7,299 nt of DNA from the NCBI GenBank assembly GCA_023412635.1, contig JAEYNI010000113.1, forward strand, positions 1 to 7,299, in the 5' to 3' direction. This document shows, in pieces, positions 1 to 5,752 of this stretch. Under the pieces are notes generated by a model. The model was given only the letters and a program-made list of their open reading frames with translations, was not told the DNA's origin and made no database searches. A program made the translations under genes and the position numbers. The stretch comes from Bacillota bacterium. GTDB lineage: Bacteria > Bacillota > Clostridia > Acetivibrionales > DSM-1351. How positions within the stretch are numbered: position 1 is the first letter of the stretch; each line of letters opens with the position of its first letter.

Positions 1-224
1 ATAAAAGAGGTCTAGGTATTGGGAAATTGGCACTTGAACAACTGGTAAAAATCGGGTTTAACGAGCTGGGGCTTAACACAATTAAGCTTAATGTTTTTGA
101 TTTTAATGTTAGAGCTATTAGGTGTTACGAAAGTGTAGGCTTTGTAAAAACGACTTTTACTGAAAAAGTATGGGAAGCTGATGAAGGATTTTGGAATTGT
201 GTTGGAATGGAAATATCAAGATAG
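1..224 (+). CDS. GNAT-family N-acetyltransferase, C-terminal part (5' end outside window)
   Basis: This is the last 73 codons of a GCN5-related N-acetyltransferase. The reading frame is open from base 3 and ends in TAG at 222-224. The fragment opens with RGLGIGKLAL, which fits the R-x-x-G-x-G acetyl-CoA pyrophosphate loop (motif A) followed by its helix. It continues with LNVFDFNVRAIRCYESVGF, the classic motif B stretch in which an Asn and a 'YxxxGF' element follow the V-shaped strand. This wording resembles the RimJ/RimL-like (Acetyltransf_3) group. The substrate (small molecule or protein N-terminus) cannot be told from the C-terminal half. The gene is truncated by the window edge, not by mutation. 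It converges on the symporter gene, and its stop codon lies inside the shared terminator hairpin. Confidence 0.9.
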   Translation, partial: KRGLGIGKLALEQLVKIGFNELGLNTIKLNVFDFNVRAIRCYESVGFVKTTFTEKVWEADEGFWNCVGMEISR

Positions 225-291
225 TTAATTAAAAACAAAGGCAGATATTCAGCACTCGCTGTAATATCTGCCTTTGTTTTTAATTAACTAT
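221..291. terminator. Bidirectional terminator: perfect 29-bp inverted repeat between convergent genes
   Basis: Arms 221-249 and 263-291 are exact reverse complements, with a 13-base loop that can itself form a 4-bp stem (CAGC 250-253 with GCTG 258-261). The upper stem carries GGCAGATATT and the base of the stem is A/T-only. A T-run (TTGTTTTTAATTAA) therefore ends the transcript in each direction. The TAG of the acetyltransferase (222-224) and the TAG of the symporter (288-290, complement) lie symmetrically at the base of the two arms. Confidence 0.9.
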
Positions 292-1706
292 TCCAACTCA
301 TGTTCCTTAATTTTTGTGAAATATTTCCTGGTTTCTGCTGCTACCACTCCGCTGAGCGCAATGAGGGCAAGAAGGTTGGGGAAGGCCATCATTCCATTGA
401 ATATATCAGAAATGTTCCATACTACTTCTATTGTCATAAAAGGTCCAGCAAACACAGCTAAAATATATAACCAACGATAAGCTTTAATTACTTTTGTTTT
501 GCCGTTTGTTAAGTATTCCATACATCGCTCGCTATAATAGCTCCAACCAATAATTGTTGTAAAAGCAAAGAATACAAGGCTAATCATTAATATAAAGGAA
601 CCAAGATTGGGAGCGAAGCTGAAGCCGGATTGGAAAGCATTCTGTGTTACTGCAGCACCTTTCAAATTAATATTCCATGAACCTGTTGTGATAATACAAA
701 GACCGGTCATTGTACAGATTATAATAGTATCTATAAAGGTTCCGGTCATCGATACCAAACCTTGTCGTACCGGTTCCTTGGTTTTTGCGGCAGCTGCGGC
801 GATTGGTGCACTACCCAAACCTGATTCATTTGAAAAGATACCACGTGCGATACCATTTCTCATTGCGGTCATCATGGCAGTACCGAATAAACCGCCTCCA
901 ACAGCTTTTATATCAAAGGCTCCTTCGAATACTTGAACAAGAGCACCCGGAATGGCTTTCGCATTCGCGAAAACAACAAATAATGTGGCTATTACGTAAA
1001 AAATAGCCATAAAAGGGACAATTATTTCGGATACACTGGCAATTCTTTTTATGCCTCCGATTATAACCAAACCTGCACAGATAGTTACAACGACCGCTGT
1101 AATTACAATTGTCCAAGAATAGTCTCTTCCTAAAAGTGAAACGGTCCATTCACTATTTGAATCAAAATAATTTTTAACTGCATCAGAAATACCGTTTATC
1201 TGTACAAAAGTTCCGATGCCCATAAGCCCTGCTGCTGCACCAAAAAAAGAAAAGGCTTTAGCCAGCCACTTCCAGCGTTTACCCATACCATTTTCTATGT
1301 AATAGAAGGGTCCACCCAAAACGTGACCATTACTATCGACAGTACGGTATTTTATTGCCAAAAGTCCCTCAGCATACTTTGTTGCCATGCCAAAGAAAGC
1401 AGCAATCCACATCCAGAAAAGCGCTCCGGGCCCTCCTGCAACTATTGCGGTAGCCACTCCCACAATATTACCTGTTCCGATGGTAGCTGAAAGTGCAGTA
1501 CATAGTGCACCGAAACTTGATACTTCACCGGTTCCGCCTTCCTCATTTTTTACCATATATTTAATTGCGCGAGGAAGATGCCTTACTTGTAAAAGACCGG
1601 TACGAATAGTTAATAATATTCCTACCAATAATACCAGAATTATGAGAGGAAGCCCCCATACAATTCCATTAAACCAACTGATAAAACTATTGATTTGCTC
1701 TAACAT
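288..1706 (-). CDS. AGCS-family sodium:alanine/glycine symporter
   Basis: A 472-residue, multi-spanning inner-membrane protein of the alanine/glycine:cation symporter family (TC 2.A.25). It is predicted to import glycine and/or alanine with Na+. Visible family landmarks are ALSATIGTGNIVGVATAI (71-88), GGPGALFWMW (91-100), GGPFYYIENGMG (131-142), and the helix-breaking loop NESGLGSAPIAAAAA (293-307) with downstream TGTFIDT. Length is normal for the family. An in-frame TTG at 1754 would extend the protein by 16 residues but lies inside the leader terminator stem, so ATG 1706 is chosen. Its Shine-Dalgarno (AAGAAGGG, complement of 1721-1728) sits a rather long 14 bases upstream. A glycine riboswitch in the leader supports glycine as a physiological substrate. 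The name alsT/agcS is used for relatives, but the exact orthology is not resolved here. The gene appears monocistronic, ending in a terminator directly after its stop. Confidence 0.95.
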   Translation of the reverse strand: MLEQINSFISWFNGIVWGLPLIILVLLVGILLTIRTGLLQVRHLPRAIKYMVKNEEGGTGEVSSFGALCTALSATIGTGNIVGVATAIVAGGPGALFWMWIAAFFGMATKYAEGLLAIKYRTVDSNGHVLGGPFYYIENGMGKRWKWLAKAFSFFGAAAGLMGIGTFVQINGISDAVKNYFDSNSEWTVSLLGRDYSWTIVITAVVVTICAGLVIIGGIKRIASVSEIIVPFMAIFYVIATLFVVFANAKAIPGALVQVFEGAFDIKAVGGGLFGTAMMTAMRNGIARGIFSNESGLGSAPIAAAAAKTKEPVRQGLVSMTGTFIDTIIICTMTGLCIITTGSWNINLKGAAVTQNAFQSGFSFAPNLGSFILMISLVFFAFTTIIGWSYYSERCMEYLTNGKTKVIKAYRWLYILAVFAGPFMTIEVVWNISDIFNGMMAFPNLLALIALSGVVAAETRKYFTKIKEHELE

Positions 1707-1743
1707 GATTTTTGACCAATCCCTTCTTGAATTTTTGACAATC

Positions 1744-1770
1744 AAAAAAGCCAAAACATTTTGTTTTGGC
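1744..1770 (-). terminator. Intrinsic terminator of the glycine riboswitch expression platform
   Basis: On the minus strand GCCAAAACA (1770-1762) pairs with TGTTTTGGC (1758-1750) across a 3-base loop, followed by six T (1749-1744). It lies between the glycine aptamer and the symporter start codon, the position expected for a transcription-attenuation platform. A short CTC-AAAA-GAG dyad (1772-1781) lies directly upstream. No unambiguous antiterminator pairing is visible, so the ON/OFF sense is not established. Confidence 0.88.
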
Positions 1771-1800
1771 CCTCAAAAGAGAAAGACATAAAGCTTGTAA

Positions 1801-1886
1801 GCTCTGTCCTTTTGCCTGAGAGACCGGAAAAGCTTTCACTTTTCCTTGCACCTTCGGCGCCCATTTACTGGGACTCTCCAGAGAGC
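1801..1886 (-). promoter_or_regulatory. Glycine riboswitch, single aptamer
   Basis: Read on the minus strand, the leader carries the hallmark blocks of the gcvT-type glycine aptamer in order: GGAGAG, GGGCGCCGAAGGUGCAA, and CUCUCAGGCAAAAGGACAGAGC, which is split here by its helix partners. P1 is GCUCU (1886-1882) with AGAGC (1805-1801). A second small hairpin has CCCA/TGGG arms at 1860-1863 and 1869-1872. The variable P3 extension is GGAAAAG/CUUUUCC (1826-1832 and 1839-1845 on the plus strand). Only one aptamer is present. AGCU directly 5' of P1 (1887-1890) can pair with AGCU 3' of P1 (1792-1795), leaving a 5-base bulge. This could be the leader-linker helix known to stabilise glycine aptamers, but that is inference. 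The regulated gene is the downstream symporter. Confidence 0.93.
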
Positions 1887-1890
1887 AGCT

Positions 1891-2245
1891 AAACGAAAGA
1901 ATTTTGCAGTTTCACATCGTTCAACTTGCATAAATAAAATTAACATAATATCTTACAAATATCAATTGTTTTTTGTAGCAATTCAAAGAAAAATGCCCAC
2001 GGCTAGTATAATATTGCTTAATTATAAATAATATGTAAAAAGTTTATGTAATCTAGTATTATAAAGGATACCACTTTGATTTAATAGAATCACATTAAAT
2101 ACATTGATTCATTGATTGCCTGATAAATCTGCTTGGATTTAATTAATGACAAATTTATTTGTTTAACTGGGAATTAAATAGCTGTTAAATGTAAGGCGTA
2201 TGCTGTAAAATATATTTAATGTAAATCAGCGATGAAGAGGTATTT
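1891..2245. other. Divergent intergenic region between riboswitch and crcB
   Basis: This AT-rich stretch should hold the promoters of the two divergent transcripts. For crcB a weak candidate is CTGTTA (2182-2187), 18 bases, TAAAAT (2206-2211). The perfect TATAAT at 2007-2012 has no -35 partner. A 6-bp dyad, GAATCA (2087-2092) with TGATTC (2105-2110), is too short to interpret. I found no fluoride riboswitch, no convincing small gene and no tRNA here. Confidence 0.6.
1937..1965 (-). promoter_or_regulatory. Candidate sigma-A promoter for the riboswitch-symporter transcript
   Basis: On the minus strand TTGATA (1965-1960) is separated by 17 bases from TAATTT (1942-1937), about 50 bases upstream of aptamer P1. 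The -35 matches 5/6 but the -10 only 3/6. The DNA is AT-rich, so chance matches are likely. Confidence 0.3.
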
Positions 2246-2626
2246 ATGTTGAAGATTTTAGTTGTAGGCTCCGGCGGCTTTATTGGTGCAGCATCCAGAT
2301 ATGTGCTGGCCATATTATTAAACAAATTATACTCAGGAAATTTCCCTATATCTACACTGATTATTAATGTCTTGGGTTCTTTTTTAATTGGCTTTCTGAC
2401 TCAGCTTTTTGCCTGTAATTACCTGGATAACAAAAACCTGATGATCTTCCTGACTACGGGAATACTAGGCGGTTTTACCACATTTTCAACCTTCAGTCTC
2501 GAGACCATAAATTTATTTCAGAATGGTAATATTCTGCAAGCAGTGTTAAATATGTTTTTAAGTATTGTTTTCTGCCTGACTGGTACTTTTCTTGGTAAGC
2601 TGTTGGCAAATGTTTTCATCAGTTAA
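2246..2626 (+). CDS. crcB: CrcB/Fluc fluoride ion channel
   Basis: A 126-residue, four-helix membrane protein of the CrcB/Fluc family, which forms dual-topology dimers that let F- leak out of the cytoplasm and so protects against fluoride. Family signatures are GGFIGAASRY at 10-19, NVLGSFLIG at 41-49 with the conserved Asn41, and TTGILGGFTTFSTFS at 70-84. The last contains the central Na+-site loop (GGFTT) and the two pore phenylalanines Phe80 and Phe83. Full length for the family. AGAGG at 2236-2240 lies 5 bases before the ATG. Only one copy is present, so a homodimer is expected if no second fluc gene exists elsewhere; many Bacilli and Clostridia carry adjacent pairs. The gene is convergent with the sirtuin, with only 38 bases between their stops and no clear terminator hairpin. 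Confidence 0.95.
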   Translation: MLKILVVGSGGFIGAASRYVLAILLNKLYSGNFPISTLIINVLGSFLIGFLTQLFACNYLDNKNLMIFLTTGILGGFTTFSTFSLETINLFQNGNILQAVLNMFLSIVFCLTGTFLGKLLANVFIS

Positions 2627-2664
2627 TTTATTCGCTTACATTTCTGATATTCTCAACTGCGACC

Positions 2665-3396
2665 CTACAGCATTTCAATAACTGCTCCCAACAGTTTGCC
2701 CACCGAAGCATGAATTACGATATCAGCCTTGGAATCATAAGGAGTACTGCTTTTATTTATCAGTATTAATTTACTTCCATTAAAAAAATCGATTAGTCCT
2801 GCTGCCGGATAAACAACAAGTGATGTACCACCGATTATTAGAATATCAGCCTGCTGTATTGCTGTGACTGCACCATTAACAACGCTATCATCAAGAGCTT
2901 CTTCATATAAAACAACATCAGGTTTTACAATCCCGTTACAGGCAGGGCAAACAGGAATGTCTTCAGATGAAGTGATGAAGTCAAGATCATAAAACCTATT
3001 ACAGCCTGTGCAGTAATTTCTATGGACAGACCCGTGGAGTTCATAAACTTTTTTGCTGCCTGCCAACTGATGAAGACCGTCGATGTTCTGGGTAATAACT
3101 GCTTTTAATTTACCTTCACTCTCAAGATGAGCCAAAGCATGATGACCTGGATTAGGTTTTGCATCTTTAAATATCATTTTTTCTTTATAGTATCTGAAAA
3201 ATTCTGATGTATGGGAGACATAAAAGCTATGAGAAAGTATTGTTTCCGGCGGATAATCAAATCCTGCTGAAGTTTTATAAAGTCCATTCTCCGAGCGGAA
3301 ATCTGAAATTCCTGATTCGGTGCTCATTCCTGCTCCTCCGAAAAAAACAATATTATTGCTGCCTTTTATAATCTCTGATAATTTCTTGGCATCCAT
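2665..3396 (-). CDS. Sir2-family NAD-dependent protein deacylase (sirtuin)
   Basis: A 243-residue cytosolic sirtuin that would remove acetyl (or other acyl) groups from lysines, consuming NAD+ and releasing nicotinamide and O-acyl-ADP-ribose. The sequence shows GAGMSTESGISDFR (21-34, NAD loop), TQNIDGLH (102-109), and the catalytic His121 in ELHGS. Four zinc cysteines, C129-x2-C132 and C150-x2-C153, are present. GTSLVVYPA (190-198) is the second Rossmann signature. Length matches compact bacterial sirtuins. The usual G-x-x-R-P-x-V-V-x-F-G-E is GIVKPDVVLYEE here, a conservative variant, and no obvious loss of activity is implied. Start ATG 3396 is chosen because GGGGAG (complement of 3405-3410) precedes it by 8 bases; the longer frame from 3456 has no such site. 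The name cobB or srtN could be applied, but orthology is not determined. Confidence 0.95.
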   Translation of the reverse strand: MDAKKLSEIIKGSNNIVFFGGAGMSTESGISDFRSENGLYKTSAGFDYPPETILSHSFYVSHTSEFFRYYKEKMIFKDAKPNPGHHALAHLESEGKLKAVITQNIDGLHQLAGSKKVYELHGSVHRNYCTGCNRFYDLDFITSSEDIPVCPACNGIVKPDVVLYEEALDDSVVNGAVTAIQQADILIIGGTSLVVYPAAGLIDFFNGSKLILINKSSTPYDSKADIVIHASVGKLLGAVIEML

Positions 3397-3431
3397 AAAA
3401 TCAACTCCCCGATTTTTATATAGATTAATTA

Positions 3432-3448
3432 TTTCACATTTTGTGAAA
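3432..3448. promoter_or_regulatory. Candidate operator: 7-bp perfect dyad upstream of the sirtuin gene
   Basis: TTTCACATTTTGTGAAA has perfect 7-bp arms (3432-3438, 3442-3448) around TTT, 35 bases upstream of the sirtuin start. On the minus strand its TTCACA (3447-3442) is also a 5/6 match to a -35 hexamer, so a protein bound here could block initiation. The order of half-sites (TTCACA...TGTGAA) is opposite to the Rex operator. I do not recognise the cognate regulator. Confidence 0.35.
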
Positions 3449-3511
3449 AATAGCATCTGGGGGAACCAATAATTTCGATATTATATAAAGAATGCTTCAC
3501 CTTAAGCTATA

Positions 3512-3541
3512 ATTGTATAAGTTGGGTAAAAAAACGAACAA
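3512..3541 (-). promoter_or_regulatory. Candidate sirtuin promoter overlapping the LexA-like box
   Basis: On the minus strand TTGTTC (3541-3536), an 18-base spacer and TACAAT (3517-3512) resemble a sigma-A promoter (3/6 and 5/6 matches). It would give a leader of roughly 110 bases. Its -35 lies within the LexA-like box. Weak evidence in AT-rich DNA. Confidence 0.25.
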
Positions 3542-3548
3542 ATGTTCT
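3535..3548. promoter_or_regulatory. LexA (SOS) box candidate
   Basis: CGAACAAATGTTCT matches the Bacillus-type LexA consensus CGAACRNRYGTTYC at 13 of 14 positions, only the last base differing, and contains the perfect dyad core GAAC-N4-GTTC (3536-3547). It abuts and overlaps by one base the -35 hexamer of the ATPase promoter (3548-3553), a placement expected for repression. The identification rests on the motif alone; no lexA gene is in the window. Confidence 0.65.
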
Positions 3549-3576
3549 TGAATATATACTAATCATATTATATAAT
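3548..3576 (+). promoter_or_regulatory. Sigma-A promoter of the ATPase-DUF5680 operon
   Basis: TTGAAT (3548-3553), a 17-base spacer and a perfect TATAAT (3571-3576). The transcript should begin near 3583. That leaves a leader of about 45 bases before the GTG at 3628, but only about 18 bases, with no Shine-Dalgarno, before the ATG at 3601. Confidence 0.7.
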
Positions 3577-3627
3577 AGTAATTAATCATTTATTTGGCAT
3601 ATGATACCAGAGCAGGAGAGCTTTAGA

Positions 3628-4386
3628 GTGTTTAGTGATTTATATATCAGTGGGATCAAACTAAAAAAAGAAATAAAATGTGAAGAGACTTATGTCGTTA
3701 ATTTACCGTGCTTAAAGGGAATTGAGCAATTATCCTTCAATAAGAGAGTTACATTTTTTGTGGGTGAGAATGGATCTGGTAAGTCTACGCTGCTTGAGGC
3801 CATAGCTGTTAATATGGGTTTTAATGCTGAGGGTGGAACCATGAATTTTAATTTTGCATCTCGGGAGACACATTCATCACTATATAGGCACATAACCACC
3901 ATAAAAGGGGTAAAGCGCCCAAAAGACGGTTTTTTTCTCAGAGCCGAAAGTTTTTACAATGTTGCCACTGAAATTGATAAACTGGACTCAGAACCATCAT
4001 TTGGTCCTCCTATCAAAATGTCATATGGGGGAGTTTCACTACATCAGCAATCTCATGGTGAAAGCTTCATGTCTCTGGTTCTGAACAGGTTCAGTGGGCA
4101 TGGCTTATATATATTGGATGAGCCTGAAGCCGCTTTATCTCCGTCCAGACAGTTATCTTTACTTGTAAAAATAAATGAACTGGTTAAGACAAATTCACAG
4201 TTTATTATTGCAACTCATTCACCTCTATTGTTGGCATTTCCTGATTCAGAAATATTGATGCTTGATGAAAAAGGAATTAAAAGTACACCCTATGAGGAAA
4301 CTGAGCATTATATTATTACCAGGCAATTCTTAAACAACCCAAAAAAAATGCTGGACTTACTTTTTAACGAAAAAGGAGAGTACTAA
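3628..4386 (+). CDS. ABC-type/AAA predicted ATPase (COG3910-like)
   Basis: A 252-residue soluble P-loop ATPase with an ABC-like fold, resembling stand-alone predicted ATPases of the AAA_15/AAA_21 and COG3910 type. Visible in order are Walker A GENGSGKST (46-54), an ABC signature-like SHGES (142-146), Walker B LYILDEP (160-166) with catalytic Glu, the D-loop EAALSPSRQ, and the switch His in ATHSP (196-200). There is no coiled coil and no transmembrane segment, so it is neither a transporter NBD with permease nor an SMC/RecN-length protein. No TOPRIM domain follows, so it is not OLD-like. Start: AGGAGAG (3614-3620) lies 7 bases before GTG 3628, whereas ATG 3601 in the same frame has no ribosome binding site and would add nine residues. 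It is the first gene of an operon with the DUF5680 gene, 2 bases downstream. Its biochemical role is unknown; the LexA-like box hints at a DNA-damage-linked role, which is inference. Confidence 0.88.
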   Translation: MFSDLYISGIKLKKEIKCEETYVVNLPCLKGIEQLSFNKRVTFFVGENGSGKSTLLEAIAVNMGFNAEGGTMNFNFASRETHSSLYRHITTIKGVKRPKDGFFLRAESFYNVATEIDKLDSEPSFGPPIKMSYGGVSLHQQSHGESFMSLVLNRFSGHGLYILDEPEAALSPSRQLSLLVKINELVKTNSQFIIATHSPLLLAFPDSEILMLDEKGIKSTPYEETEHYIITRQFLNNPKKMLDLLFNEKGEY

Positions 4387-4388
4387 AA

Positions 4389-4832
4389 ATGTTAAAAGAA
4401 AATATCACAAATTTTTTAATTAAGGCAAAACAGGCTACTTATGCAGGTAAGGGTCCGGAAAGCCTTTCTTCCCGGCCTGATTCCCATGATTTGTCGTATA
4501 GCGAAGGAGAACTGTTTTATTTAGATACCTATCTTGGATCAAAAAACTTCGCCGGTGAGGAAGCTGTTTGGGATAATGAAAAACCCATATGGTCAATGAA
4601 TTATTGCGGAAGGGTTATAAATTCAGGTTTTAACAGCGATTTTCTTAAGGAAGCTTTAACTATAATACCGGTTGATAAGCCATTCAGAGGGCCCGAAATA
4701 TATACAAAGGACAATTTAACATATAAATGCTCTGTAAATGGTGAAATTGAATGGTTCAACGGGTATGAAGAAATCTACAATAAAAATGAAAAGGTATATG
4801 AATGTTATTTTCATGGTGGAAAAATTGAATAG
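4389..4832 (+). CDS. DUF5680-like protein of unknown function
   Basis: A 147-residue soluble protein with no membrane segment or signal peptide. I recognise it as resembling DUF5680 proteins from memory of the family wording: FLIKAKQATYAG near the N-terminus, SSRPDSHDLSY (27-37), LDTYLGSKNFAGEEAVW (45-61), PIWSMNYCGRV (66-76), FRGPEIY (99-105), and the C-terminal WFNGYEEIY...YECYFHGG. In some proteins this domain follows an HTH; no HTH is present here. The biochemical function is unknown. Translation starts 2 bases after the ATPase stop, and its Shine-Dalgarno (AAAGGAGAG, 4372-4380) lies within the last ATPase codons, so the two are co-transcribed and probably translationally coupled. Many aromatic and acidic residues (Trp, Tyr, Glu) and only three Cys are seen. 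Confidence 0.78.
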   Translation: MLKENITNFLIKAKQATYAGKGPESLSSRPDSHDLSYSEGELFYLDTYLGSKNFAGEEAVWDNEKPIWSMNYCGRVINSGFNSDFLKEALTIIPVDKPFRGPEIYTKDNLTYKCSVNGEIEWFNGYEEIYNKNEKVYECYFHGGKIE

Positions 4833-4839
4833 AAAATAA

Positions 4840-4874
4840 ATAAATCTGCCCGTTTTTGCTTCGGGCAGATTTAT
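4840..4874. terminator. Hairpin terminator between convergent DUF5680 and thioesterase genes
   Basis: A 13-bp perfect stem (4840-4852 with 4862-4874, core AATCTGCCCG/CGGGCAGATT) has a 9-base loop. On the minus strand it is followed by TTTATTTATTTTC, a good tail for ending the thioesterase transcript. On the plus strand the tail is weaker (ATTTATAAG), so termination of the operon in that direction is likely but less certain. Confidence 0.82.
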
Positions 4875-4878
4875 AAGC

Positions 4879-5355
4879 TTAAAAAGCTTCTAGTCTCCTT
4901 TGTTTTCTTAATTCACAGCGCTTCTGTCCTGCTTCCCATTCTAATTTTTCTTCTTCTGATTCAAGTATTAGTCCGGGAACCTCCATTGGATGATCCTCCT
5001 CATCAAGGGCAACCATAACAAGATATGCCCGGTTTATCATATGACGCATGCCGTTCAGATTTTCAACATAAGTTGTTACGCGCACCTCCATTGAAGACTT
5101 TCCAACATAGGTAATTTGGCCAGTGAGGAAGACAGTGCTGTTAACATAAGCTGCTGCTTTGAATTGCAGATTATCAATAGAGGCCGTTGTTACATTACAA
5201 CCTGAGTGTCTCCTAGCAACTACAGCAGCTACTACATCTATCCATTCCATTAGTTTTCCGCCGAAGAGACGGTTAAAACCATTTATATGTTCCGGCATTA
5301 TTATCTGTATCTGTTCTGTTTTAGAATCAGAAACCTTCTTGGGATTTTTATTCAT
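4879..5355 (-). CDS. Acyl-CoA thioesterase, hotdog fold (YciA/BACH type)
   Basis: A 158-residue cytosolic hotdog-fold enzyme expected to hydrolyse acyl-CoA to free acid and CoA. The key signature is N28RLFGGKLMEWID40, matching the conserved N-x-x-x-x-GG-x-x-x-x-x-x-D pattern on the central helix. It is followed by ARRHSG (48-52), VTTASIDNLQF (55-65), ITYVGKSSMEVRV (81-93) and VALDEEDHPMEVPGL (115-129), all typical of the YciA/BACH subgroup. The tail (130-158) is Glu/Lys/Arg-rich and likely helical. Start ATG 5355 is chosen because GGAGG (complement of 5361-5365) precedes it by 5 bases; an upstream in-frame ATG at 5391 lacks one. Chain-length preference cannot be read from sequence. It is monocistronic between the hairpin terminator and a long AT-rich upstream region. 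A possible -10 (TATAAA in GGTATAAAATC, complement near 5394-5402) lacks a good -35. Confidence 0.93.
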   Translation of the reverse strand: MNKNPKKVSDSKTEQIQIIMPEHINGFNRLFGGKLMEWIDVVAAVVARRHSGCNVTTASIDNLQFKAAAYVNSTVFLTGQITYVGKSSMEVRVTTYVENLNGMRHMINRAYLVMVALDEEDHPMEVPGLILESEEEKLEWEAGQKRCELRKQRRLEAF

Positions 5356-5613
5356 TAGAACCTCCGGGTTATTATTTATTGTCGTATACATAGATTTTAT
5401 ACCCTGTTAAGGGCAGCAATAATCTGATAATTTTATCATTAGTGATTTTTCTGCAGTATTCTTACAGTTTAAATTCTATATACTACTATACATTAAATGC
5501 ATAAAGAAAGGCTATCAGTAAATTGTAGCATTGTTTAGAAAAACTGAAAACAATGAAAAAGTAAATGTAGACTTGTGGTTAAGTTTTTACACAAATGTAC
5601 AGTGATTACGGTT

Positions 5614-5642
5614 TTGATTAATTTCTTTTTTTTTGTTATAGT
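5614..5642 (+). promoter_or_regulatory. Sigma-A promoter P1 for the PAP2 gene
   Basis: TTGATT (5614-5619), a 17-base spacer and TATAGT (5637-5642, 5/6). The leader would be about 100 bases. It is paired with the overlapping promoter 19 bases downstream. Confidence 0.5.
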
Positions 5643-5661
5643 AATTAATAAATTTTATAGT
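5633..5661 (+). promoter_or_regulatory. Sigma-A promoter P2 for the PAP2 gene, overlapping P1
   Basis: TTGTTA (5633-5638), a 17-base spacer and TATAGT (5656-5661). The two -10 elements lie in an exact 10-base direct repeat, TTATAGTAAT (5636-5645 and 5655-5664). P2's -35 overlaps P1's -10, so the two sites cannot be used simultaneously. Confidence 0.45.
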
Positions 5662-5752
5662 AATCAAAATATAAATTATCAATTAACATACATTAATACT
5701 AAATAATTTGAATAAAAAATAATGAAGTTTTATTTAAAGAATGGAGACTGAG

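Larger units (their letters stand above)
5356..5740. other. Divergent intergenic region between thioesterase and PAP2 genes
   Basis: Strongly AT-rich, with no supported gene or RNA. The left part must contain the minus-strand thioesterase promoter; the only structure there is a small CCCT-GTTA-AGGG dyad (5402-5413). The right part holds two overlapping plus-strand promoter candidates. A 9-bp inverted repeat, TTTTGATTA (5612-5620) with TAATCAAAA (5661-5669), flanks them. It could be an operator pair or chance in this composition. Confidence 0.5.

Noticed and set aside
607..1149. Overlapping ORFs on both strands inside the symporter gene
   Set aside because: They are shadows of the well-supported AGCS reading frame, with no recognisable protein features or translation signals.
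1707..1754. Longer symporter N-terminus from TTG 1754
   Set aside because: That codon lies in the leader terminator stem; the residues before MLEQINS have no family-like character, and ATG 1706 has a Shine-Dalgarno.
1846..2031. Small plus-strand ORF of 61 codons
   Set aside because: It runs antisense through the glycine riboswitch into the intergenic DNA, has no ribosome binding site and a composition unlike a protein.
2225..2245. Possible fluoride riboswitch (AGCGATGAAGAGG) before crcB
   Set aside because: Only a GCGATG fragment matches. The required stem partner and pseudoknot bases are missing, and the motif runs straight into the ribosome binding site and start codon.
3432..3448. Rex redox-repressor operator
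   Set aside because: Rex sites read TTGTGA...TCACAA; here the half-sites are in the opposite order with a 3-base spacer, so only a generic operator is proposed.
4875..4889. Inverted repeat AAGCTT-AAA-AAGCTT as a terminator or recombination site
   Set aside because: It is A/T-dominated, lies within the last codons and stop of the thioesterase gene, and a far better terminator hairpin is adjacent.
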